From NCBI GenBank assembly GCA_032191485.1, contig JAVDOI010000016.1, positions 15,954,074 through 16,018,073 of the forward strand: a stretch of DNA of 64,000 bases, read 5' to 3'. Source of the stretch: Leptoclinus maculatus. Taxonomy: Eukaryota > Chordata > Actinopteri > Perciformes > Stichaeidae. Below, in pieces: positions 38,561-64,000 of this stretch (position 1 is its first letter; each line of letters begins with the position of its first letter). The position numbers were made by a program, and so were the translations under genes. Below the pieces are notes generated by a model, which saw only the letters and a list, made by a program, of their open reading frames with translations, did not search any database and was not told the DNA's origin.

Positions 38561-40980
38561 CGCCGAGTGATTCCACTACACACCAGGCCAGCCATTATGA
38601 GTCTGTTGCCATGGCCACTCCTTCTCCTTCTGTCTGTCTGTGTGTGTGTGTGTGTGTGTGTGCGTGCGCCGATACCATCTGCTGTCCGAGTGACAGTACT
38701 TTAATAGGGGTCAAGATGCACAGCTCACAAAGGAGTTTCATTAATGGGACCGACACCTCTTGCACTCATTGTATTAGAAAATCAGGGAAATTACACAAAT
38801 CCAATTCATCAGAGAGCAGCGACGTGCCCCCTCATACAGCCCGAGCTCGTTACCGGTTTCACATTCTACATATTTAACACATTGAGCTACTCACCTGCTG
38901 AAACCCAGTTTATTTTACCGTTTGGATTATAACATTTCCACATGGTTGACAATGGGGTTGAGCGATTTATCGATGTGTAGAACGCACACATGACGGTATT
39001 GAACCCTCAGATCAGTGTGCCCTCAGCATCAGGTCAGGTGGTGTGTACATCATGAAATGAGCATCTAGTTAATGAAATGGAAAAGCATCGTGCTCTTCTT
39101 CCAGAGTGAAACCATATTATTACACACTGCTCAGTAATGACATTGCGTAATATGCTGTAGTGGTTTTGGTAAGTGTCTTACGAACAGAAGTTGTTGTTTG
39201 AATCCCTGTAGGTGCATCCTGCCTTCTTGAACAACACTCAAGTTCATAATTGCTTCCCCAAACTACCGAGCCAGCGAGCAATGGAAACGCATAGCTGAGA
39301 TGAAAATGAAATCAATACAGACTCACCACAGGGGTCTAAAGATATCGTTTGTGTGCTTACATGCAGTGATAAAGCTTTTTAATTTAGATATAAGCATTTA
39401 GCTAACTCAATCTGAGCGACTTACAGGAACTGCAGCAGCTCAAAACTCATTAGAAACCTCACAAGAAGTTGTTAATACTGATCAGAATTAGAATGTCTAG
39501 ACAGCGGAGATGATGAATATTCTGCTTATGTTTCAGATTGAATTTCTGCAACAGAAACATCGTCGGAACAAGCCCATAAGAAAGCGCTGTCGTGGTTCCA
39601 TGACTACACCACAACATTTCCGTGTCTCTATTGATTCTCAGTGAGCATATGTCTCAGGATACCTATAGCCCGTCATATGGAAACTTTATCCCAGATACAA
39701 TGTTCTCATTCAGACCGCTCGGCTCGTCTTGTATCACATAATGATCCCCACACTCTCCCTTGGTACAGAGAGCAGCATCGACGGTGAACATGTGGGTACA
39801 GTATCTGCTGACGTATTGACATCAATATTATATCTGACAGAAAGTGACACATTTTTGGGACATTTTTAAGCAGCACCTTTTATTTTATACTCATATATTG
39901 GGTTTTAGATAGAAGTTGAAAGGTAAATCAGTTGTGTGGCTGTGTAACAATACAACTGAATATAATAGTAATATAATCTGGATATTATTAGGCTTTCAAC
40001 TTGTATTTTCAGCAGGTCCCAAGTCAGTATAATTAAAATTATTGATATAATACACATAAATATAAACTGACAACAGCTATTTATTTTACTTACTCACGTA
40101 GGATTCTTCTTTATATACAGTCTATGGTTTCTTCTAGTATTTCCTTTTTTTTTAATATAGCCTAGTTGAGACAAATGAGACAAATTGGACCAAAGACAGC
40201 AGGTGCAAATATATAATAGCATTGTTTTCTTCCACTTGGTGGAAGTGGCTGGAGCTCCTGAGAAGCCCTGCTGTCCCCTCTGCAGCCCAGTGAGCTCCAG
40301 TGTTTGTGCTCCATGCAGAGACATTGATTGCAGAGCGATTGCTGTGTGAGTGACTGGTGTCCTGCCCCGAGGCTGCAGCAATGCATCACTCCACACACCA
40401 TCCAGTCACAGAGAGATCCCTCACTTGATCGACGGCCTTTAGCCACGGACATACACTCGATACCTGAGGGGGGGGGGCGGTCCCCTCAGAGGAGTTTGTC
40501 CAGAGTCACACAGCTGGTCCTACAGTGTTGGGTGATTTTGTTTTGGGACTTAAAAGTGTAATTCATGAGCAGACAGACACTTAGTTATTGGGGAAGTATA
40601 ACTAATTCATATGGTGTTTTAGGGCTGCAGCTCAGCAGTGAAATGGTTCATCATTCAGCCCGATACATCCCCATTGGCAGGAGTTCATCAGATGTTGGGC
40701 CGCTGACTGACACCTTGTTCTCAAGTAGACCTTTTACAAATATTTCAATCCACTGAAGAATCCATGAAGAACTATCATTGGTGCTGCTAGATGTGAAATA
40801 ATGAAACACTTCATACATAAATGATTACAGATCTGTTATGATGAAGCAGTGATTCAAATGAGCTCACCTGATACCCTTTTTAATAAAACAGTGCCTGTAC
40901 CTTTAAAATGCACCATTTAATGATAATTGCTAATATTTTTTCCCCCCCGCGGAGTGTTAATGAGGTGACTGACCTGTTAA
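38561..40980. other. hgsnat-ret intergenic region
   Basis: This is about 2.4 kb with no gene. A GT microsatellite sits at 38639-38662. The rest is AT-rich sequence without recognisable coding content. It could contain distal ret control elements, but none can be named. Confidence 0.5.
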
Positions 40981-40989
40981 ATTATGCTC

Positions 40990-41306
40990 TTAAATGTCCT
41001 GTAGATGCTGTGCTGCCTGCTGCTGCGGAAGCAGCGGGGCAGTGAGTAGTGAAGCAGTGAGCCTCCTCCCCCTGTCCAGCCAGCCAGTTAGCCCAGCAGC
41101 AGCCACTGGAGCCGCACACAGCAGCGCGTCTATGGGACATTTCATCCCCCTGCCCGGAGCCGCGCGCACAGGACACACACTGGTTTATACAGCGCCTTCA
41201 TTGCTTTGAACGCTTTGATTTTTTTGTTGTTTTTTCTATTCGTCGCTCTAAGGAACTTTTTTGAATCTCATTTCCATTCAGAAACTTTCACTTATGGTTC
41301 GCAAAT
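40990..41306 (+). promoter_or_regulatory. ret: Putative ret promoter and 5' UTR
   Basis: The sequence turns GC-rich with many CTGCTG/GCAGC words (41004-41115), and a GTTTATACAGC element near 41181-41192 could act as a weak TATA. Several upstream ATGs occur. The nearest, at 41294, is out of frame with the chosen start and overlaps it. The ATG at 41307 has A at -3 and G at +4, a strong context, and it alone joins exon 2 in phase. Confidence 0.5.
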
Positions 41307-58183
<16,877 letters not shown>

Positions 58184-58995
58184 AGACAAACCGACAATGT
58201 AGAAAAGATGACTAATTGGTAGATGTGTATATTTCTATAAGACTGTACATATACAATCTGATGCTAAAGTTGGTTCCCTTTTATTTCTGTTGCACGGGTA
58301 TTCAATGTTTAAAACTGGGGTCTTTTTGCTGCAGAAGCGGCAGGATCAACGTAGACCACGCTTCATTCAGCTCTTCAGTATGTTAATTATTACCTCACGG
58401 GTCATGTTGGCCAAGTTGTATCACTGCATGACTATTGTACCAGATTGTATGCCAGTGTCAATGTCTTTTAAGTGCCTGTGCCGCTTCTACAATAGCCTCC
58501 AATTATTAATGTGCGACTGTGAAGATCTTGTTCCAGCCCAGGAATTAAAGGGGACGTCTTTACCATCACCTGCTGTAGACAGCTGGGATTGAGTGGACAA
58601 AAGCAAAAGGCTGAACTTGTTCTAAAAAATGTAAAGTTTCTACTTTGGAGCATTGTTCTCCTCAAAATGTCAGAGACCCATTTAGTGTTTCTCCCAATAG
58701 ATGTTTTCAAGCTGTTCTTGCCAAAGAAAAGTAACACAGACATGATAAGTGAACAGTTTTCTTTGCTTTTTTTCTTGTTTTTTTATTTTTACATGAAAGA
58801 TATCAACTAGTGAGTGCTACTCCAGTGTAAGGACATAATGGACTTAATGTAGATTGTGACCATGTCCCGTGTCAGACTACAGTTCACTTTTGGATTCACT
58901 GTAATGGCAATCTTTGTGGAAGACGTATGATTATGTAAACTAATGAGTGTTATCATTTGATTAAGTTCCAATTAATAATAAACATTAAAAATGTG
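58184..58995 (+). other. ret: ret 3' UTR (RET51-type transcript)
   Basis: This is AT-rich non-coding sequence from the stop codon to just past the AATAAA at 58977-58982. It has no recognisable coding content. Confidence 0.65.
58977..58982 (+). terminator. ret: Poly(A) signal of the long ret transcript
   Basis: AATAAA sits about 800 bp after the RET51-type stop codon and is followed by a T/GT-rich stretch (AATTTGTCTACTC), consistent with cleavage near 59000. Confidence 0.65.
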
Positions 58996-59464
58996 CAATT
59001 TGTCTACTCACCTCATGTCTCTAAAAAATAGATAGTGAGCGTCTCTTTACTGATTTTTTTTTTTTTTTTTGCATTTCTTTAAAATATTCCAAATGCAACT
59101 TATGCTATCACATGAATCATATCACTCCAAGCTTCAGTGTAATAGATACTGTTACCACTTTTAAAGATTGTATACTGGTTTAGGCTCCATTTTGGTCTCC
59201 ATCTTCACCTCTTTTTTCAGGATACACTGGGCTGTCAGAGTATGCGCGCTACTTGTGACGGCACCTGAATGTATAAATAGTTATATCACCATAAATACAA
59301 AAGAAAAACTCAATGGAAATTGAATTTAAGTGATACAGCCCTCAGTAGGCTTCAGCTAATGGCTAACGACAACAACAACTCCTTTCATCATCATAACCCT
59401 AACCCTGTAAAGACAGTTACCGAGTCGTTGCTGGGTTCGCCTAAAATAATAATATAATAATATA

Positions 59465-59935
59465 ACTTTTTTGACACACTATACTATGGCTTTTCCATTA
59501 ACTTTTCGTGACTTTTTTGACACATTATTATGACTTTTTAAATATTACACTATGACTTCAGTCTTTTTTTCAACATACTTTACAAGTAATTGTTTGGACT
59601 TACTATACAATGGCTTTTTAATAACTTTTTTAAGACATACTGTATTATATTATGGCTCTTTATGACTTTTTTATACATACTATAGTGACTTTTTGACACT
59701 TTCCAATGTCTCTTTTACGACATACTGCAGTATGGATTTTTTATGACTTTTTAAAGATATACTATATTACGACTTCTTTATGACTTTATAAAACATACTA
59801 TGACAATTTTTTTAGACATACTATATCATAACTTCTTTGTTATGACTTTTAGACATGCTATACTGTGACTTCTTTATTAATGTTTTTACACAAACTAAGC
59901 TATGATTTTTTAGTACTTTGTTGACATTTGTAGAA
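59465..59935. repeat. Degenerate AT-rich minisatellite downstream of ret
   Basis: About a dozen diverged copies of a unit of about 35-45 bp, close to GACATACTATACTATGACTT followed by TTTTATGACTTTTT. Recurrent phrases are TGACTTTTT, GACATACTATA and ATTATGACTT. I recognise it as a type common in teleost intergenic DNA. It has no open frame of note. Confidence 0.8.
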
Positions 59936-61016
59936 ACTATATATAAATAACAACACATCTTTAAGTCACTGATTAAATTGATATGGCATTACTAGCACAT
60001 TCCTGCCTCTCCTAAAATAAAACAATTGTGCTCAACAAGAGTAAGTTACAGTACACGTAACAAAAGGAAAATATATCAACATAATCATGTTTGAAGCCTG
60101 TAATTTACATGATCATTAGTCATTTAACTGCAAGCAGCTTCTTTATTTAATTAAATTTGTTTCTTAAACTCTACAATGTTACACGAGTTGTGAGTATTTT
60201 GTTGACTATAATCTGTTTCCCTCCTGCCCCCCCCCCCCCCCCCCTCCCACACTATATTTTCGTTTCCTCCAGATGTCGATGAGCCTTTGCTTTGTGCTTG
60301 TGGCCTTTGCCAAGTGCTTTATCCACAGTTGGTATTGATTTTTTTCGGACAACAAAAGAAGGAAAAGTATAACAAAAGCGATATAAAACGCCATGTTCTA
60401 TGATGTTCGCCTCGCATCATCCGGGTGAATTTGACCACTGGGTCGTTTGTATATTTGCCCCAAACAGCAGAAAGAGTTAGAATAAGTTAACTGTCAGCTT
60501 CCTTCTGAAAAAAGGCAGTATTGGACATTTATTAAAATAGATATGTGACAGACTGGTCATCACGCTGTCCGTGGTGTCTCAGTGATTTCCACATAATGTG
60601 TGCTGGGATAGGCTCCAGACTGTCATTGTTAATGGGAATTAATGAAGGCAATGACTAAAAATAGAACCTAATGGGAACATTTCCTGGTTTACTCTATGCA
60701 CCATAATGATAACAGATGTCATGTTTGCACATTAAACAAGTAATCTGTCTCCACTTAAGTACTAATTCAAGTCAGAGTTGTCAGCGAGTCACAGATAAGA
60801 GGTTTGTTTTGCACAGAGAAATACAAAAAGACATTAACTAATATTTATAAGAAATATGTTGTTTCTGTTCACAGTGTATGTGTTGATAAAAAGAAGTGGC
60901 ATACAATGTATTCATTTAATATTCTATAATGATGCTAACTTTTTACGGATAATAAAAACGTTTTTATTATAAACAAGGAGCTTCAGCGTGTGAGATGACG
61001 ACACTCGTTAGCAAAG
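59936..61016. other. ret-csgalnact2 intergenic remainder
   Basis: No gene was recognised. A poly-C run (60227-60244) followed by TCCC is the only marked feature. The sequence is otherwise AT-rich. Confidence 0.5.
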
Positions 61017-61060
61017 CTCCCATTGGTTGGTTGTTGACCGGAAGTGGACTACGGTCCACT
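61017..61060 (+). promoter_or_regulatory. csgalnact2: csgalnact2 core promoter motifs (inverted CCAAT and ETS site)
   Basis: CCCATTGG at 61019-61026 is an inverted CCAAT box and ACCGGAAGT at 61037-61045 is a consensus ETS/GABP site. Both lie just before the presumed first exon, the usual arrangement of TATA-less housekeeping promoters. A second ACCGGAAGT occurs at 62732-62740 and may mark an alternative promoter. Confidence 0.6.
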
Positions 61061-61170
61061 CTCTTCTCTCGGCTCCGTGGCATTTTGCAGCACAGGCTGT
61101 CTGCTGCTGCTGCTTTTACACTAAACTCACAGCTGTAAGCACAGGCAGGAATGGACAAAGACGGAATTAT
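61060..61170 (+). other. csgalnact2: Putative 5' non-coding exon 1 of csgalnact2
   Basis: The stretch follows the ETS/CCAAT cluster and ends at a good donor (AATTAT, then GTGAGT at 61171). Spliced to the acceptor at 63160 it makes a leader whose first ATG (61151) opens a seven-codon upstream ORF ending in TGA in exon 2. The exon start is approximate and the splice is inferred. Confidence 0.5.
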
Positions 61171-63160
61171 GTGAGTAGTTGTTTGAACACTATTATAACT
61201 GCGTAGCAGACTCGCTAACAGATATTAAAGAACCCAAAAGCGAAGTGAAGCTCCAACGACCGCTAAGCTAGCTACATAACCGTGTCAATATCCTGTTTGT
61301 ATTTTCAAAGTAAGTGTACAGGCTATGTATGGTATCACATTTTCCAGAGGGAGAAGGTGCAGGAATGTGGTCAAAGACTTCTGTGCTGAGTAGCTACAAC
61401 ACGACTTTGTATCCCAAAATGTGCATGACACAGATTGAATGCAAATTTCAATCATAATTCACTGTAAAGTTGTACTTTACAAGATTAAAAAGGCAGCAGG
61501 CCATGCTCTGAGTCTTTTTTCCCCATTAAAACGCCAACCAAATCCGATATTTAATGAAATGCTGAGAAACATCTGGTCGAATGTCTTGTTTTTAACACCG
61601 CTCACTTTTGCCTGCTTAAGGAAGTCTAAGTCTTCAGTCAATTCACTAGAATTTACAAAACCCTGTTAATGTATGAATGTGTAGTCTTTATGAGTTAATT
61701 AATTAAGTCTTGGGATGTATTCATACCAAGACAATGATATAAATGTCAAACCTGTACTTAAGGTTTCAGCCAATCCTGTGTTGCATTTATCTCTTATCCT
61801 GGTCCTTGGCAGCTAGAAAGAAGACTACGCTCATGTATAGGACATAGTGGTCTATAAAGCACAGACTAATATGTCAAAGTAAGGACTAGCAGGAGTGTTT
61901 TTTCTTCTTGCATGTGAGAAGGGTGTGTCTTGAGAAAGTTCCCTGTGACATTGAAACACTGACTCTTTTTAATAAAACTATGCAGATTAATTCACTTTTT
62001 TTCCCTTGGAAATGTGAGAACTGTGTTGCACACAAACCACGGTGTATTGTTAAAGGTGACAAAGCTGCAGAGCGCAATGTTTAATCTCACTGACATTATA
62101 AAACGTTCAGTGGGAACAGCACATTTTACACTCTCTATGGGCTTAGTCTCTGTTTGCATGACCGTACTTCGGGGCAAACGTCTTGCAAAGTACAACTTCC
62201 TTTTTGGAGTTGTGGTGGGGCTCTGTTAAGATGCTGCGTTTAAAAATACCCAACAAGTAGTTCTCAGTGTACAGTTTTTGTTATTTCCTCTTTTCTGGCT
62301 GGTTGAAACCTTGAGACTTCGCCTAATCGGCAGAAAGGCCCCTCTGTGGATATTTCATTGGACTCAGAACCCTGCTGGTTTTCATTATAGCCGTCTCGAG
62401 CCTGATTTACACCTTTGAGGCCAGCCTCAGACTATGACTGTCAGAGTAAATAAAAAAACCAGCATTACTTTGTGTGCTGAGGGTGTGACTGTGTGACCTT
62501 CAAGAAACAATTGTGCGTGGTATGTGGTGGATACGATGTGGTTTTAAAAGGCTCCATAAGGCTAGATACTGAGGACTTAGAGTGGCTGGCCTTGTATGAG
62601 ATCACTTTAGCATATAAGTCACTCAATAATCAGGAATACTGGGCTTGTTTTATATATTTTGTCCCCATGGCATGTGGGTATATGGCTGCTCTGCAGAGTG
62701 TCATGCTGTTATTTTGAAAGTAAGCTGCTCAACCGGAAGTAAATATTGAGTAGCTTGCTGTGGAGCTCGCCCACCAGTTTCCCTCTGTGCTGTTGTTTAG
62801 CTTACACAGCTAGTCGCCGTGTGTTAGCTTTCCAGGTGAAGCTCGTTTCTTCCTCTTCTCGTTTGTTCAGGTTGAAGTTAAATCTGCAGAATGTTAAATC
62901 TTGATAAAAGTTGGACAAATAGTGAACACGTTGCTGCAGAAACATGTTTTATTCGTTACCTGAATGACATTTTCACTGGCAGGTTGGTCAATTACACAAT
63001 GTTGTATTATTGTACCTTATTATCTGGGAATAATCCCCAATGTTTTAATCTGAACCAGAGCTAGTTCTCTAAAAGTCTTCACAAATGGCTCCCTCCTTGT
63101 GTAGTATATATAATATGTGTTGTCTTATTGTTGATTGCTGTGATTTATTTTTTTACCTAG
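61171..63160 (+). other. Putative csgalnact2 intron 1
   Basis: This is about 2 kb between the presumed leader exons. No coding content was recognised. It includes a second ETS-like site at 62732-62740, followed by a pyrimidine-rich, moderately GC stretch to about 62870 that could be an alternative first exon. Confidence 0.45.
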
Positions 63161-63351
63161 GTGATCATCGCATGGATTTACCCAGGACACATGTATGAAG
63201 GCAGTTATAGGTTGGAGCCAAGAAACAAGACCTTCACAGTAAAATGACACTTCCAGACCTCTGAGATGATGTGCAGACGCACATTGTAAGTAATGTGATC
63301 AGAGGGGAAAGGGAATGCAGACTAGCCAGCTATAGCTTGTATGCAAGCGTG
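63161..63351 (+). other. csgalnact2: csgalnact2 leader sequence with several upstream ATGs
   Basis: A polypyrimidine tract and TTTACCTAG precede 63161, a good acceptor. At least six ATGs lie between here and the main start. The last (63341) makes a three-codon ORF whose TGA (63350-63352) shares its A with the main ATG. The GTAAGT at 63285 and CAG at 63318-63320 would define an intron of only about 36 bp, too short for vertebrates, so the leader is read as continuous. Confidence 0.5.
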
Positions 63352-64000
63352 ATGCCCAGGCGGGGGTTGACGCTCCAGGGCCGGTTCCGCTGGCTCTTCC
63401 TGGGCCTCTTCCTGCTGCTGGTGCTGCTGCTGTTCGCATACCTGCTGGAGTGCACCCCTCCAGCAGACGTCAGCCTGGCCCTGCCCGGCCTAGCGGGGGA
63501 GAGCTACGGGAAGGACTACTACCAGGCCCTGATGCAGGAACAGGAGGAGCGCCACCTAAGCCGTGCCACCAGTCTCAAGCGCCAGATCGCCCAGCTCAAG
63601 CAGGAGCTGCAGGAGATGGGCGAGAAGCTAAAGCTCCTGCAGGACAAGAAGGAGCAGCCTGGGGTGCAGGGCCTGGCCGAGAGTAAAGACCAAGAGCCGG
63701 GAGATCTGCTGGAGTACCTGCATTCTCAGATCGACAAGGCTGAGGTGAACACCGGCGCACGCCTCCCCAGCGAGTACGCCCTGGTACCCTTTGAGAGTTT
63801 CACTACGTCCAAGGTGTACCAACTGGAGATGGGGCTGACGCGGCACCCAGAGGAGAAACCTGTGCGCAAAGACCGCAGGGACGAGCTGGTGGAGGTCATG
63901 GAGGCGGCGCTGGACATCATCAACAACCCCGACGAGGAGGACGGTGTAGAGGAAGACATGCCCATGCAGAGACAAACCTACACAGAGGGTCACTTTACTG
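63352..64000 (+). CDS. csgalnact2: Chondroitin sulfate N-acetylgalactosaminyltransferase 2, 5' coding exon, partial
   Basis: This Golgi type II membrane glycosyltransferase adds GalNAc in initiation and elongation of chondroitin sulfate chains. The frame runs open from the ATG to the window end (216 codons), so the catalytic domain is missing. Visible: a short basic cytosolic start MPRRG, a leucine-rich signal anchor (about residues 14-32) ending in LLECTP, a stem with a predicted coiled coil (about 55-105, rich in Q, E and K heptads, including RQIAQLKQELQEM), then conserved blocks LEYLHSQIDKAEV, PSEYALVPFESFT and LEMGLTRHPEEKPVRKD. MPRRG and these blocks match CSGALNACT2 rather than CSGALNACT1. 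Its place after ret is the same as in human. The coding sequence is markedly more GC-rich than its surroundings. Confidence 0.95.
   Translation, partial: MPRRGLTLQGRFRWLFLGLFLLLVLLLFAYLLECTPPADVSLALPGLAGESYGKDYYQALMQEQEERHLSRATSLKRQIAQLKQELQEMGEKLKLLQDKKEQPGVQGLAESKDQEPGDLLEYLHSQIDKAEVNTGARLPSEYALVPFESFTTSKVYQLEMGLTRHPEEKPVRKDRRDELVEVMEAALDIINNPDEEDGVEEDMPMQRQTYTEGHFT

Noticed and set aside
63285..63320. Tiny intron (GTAAGT to GCAG, about 36 bp) in the csgalnact2 leader
   Set aside because: It is shorter than the minimum length vertebrate spliceosomes normally handle, so the leader was kept continuous.

Overview
The window is vertebrate nuclear DNA from a ray-finned fish, most likely a percomorph teleost. 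The evidence is short GT-AG introns, many long CA/GT and poly-C runs, dispersed repeats of types I know from percomorph genomes, and coding exons that read as clear orthologues of vertebrate genes. There is no bacterial, viral or plasmid gene organisation, no CRISPR array and no operon. Five genes were rebuilt exon by exon, checking splice sites and reading phase at every junction. In order they are sgpl1 (+, complete, 14 coding exons, 3042-10225), pcbd1 (-, complete, 4 coding exons, 13283-15737), a heparan-alpha-glucosaminide N-acetyltransferase gene, hgsnat or hgsnat-like (+, 18 coding exons, 16748-38131), ret (+, 20 coding exons, 41307-58183, with both the RET51-type and RET9-type 3' ends), and the first coding exon of csgalnact2 (+, 63352 to the window end, 3' part missing). 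Layout: 1-3041 is upstream sequence and the sgpl1 promoter. sgpl1 and pcbd1 are tail to tail, with poly(A) signals about 200 bp apart. pcbd1 and hgsnat diverge across about 1 kb. hgsnat, ret and csgalnact2 then follow head to tail, separated by 3.2 kb and about 2 kb. ret has an 8.6 kb first intron. The genes do not form one pathway: sgpl1 cleaves sphingosine-1-phosphate in the ER, pcbd1 recycles tetrahydrobiopterin and doubles as an HNF1 cofactor, hgsnat acetylates heparan sulfate during lysosomal breakdown, ret is the GDNF-family receptor tyrosine kinase, and csgalnact2 builds chondroitin sulfate in the Golgi. From general knowledge, RET-CSGALNACT2 and SGPL1-PCBD1 are each neighbours in human but lie apart on chromosome 10, while human HGSNAT is on chromosome 8. 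The compact arrangement here is therefore of synteny interest, and the hgsnat-like gene may be a paralogue. I found no wholly new system. The most unusual items are a 68-bp perfect palindrome in pcbd1 intron 3, a pcbd1 first coding exon that contains only the ATG, an upstream ORF whose TGA overlaps the csgalnact2 ATG, conservation of the RET9/RET51 switch with its own intronic poly(A) signal, and two degenerate minisatellites in and beyond ret.
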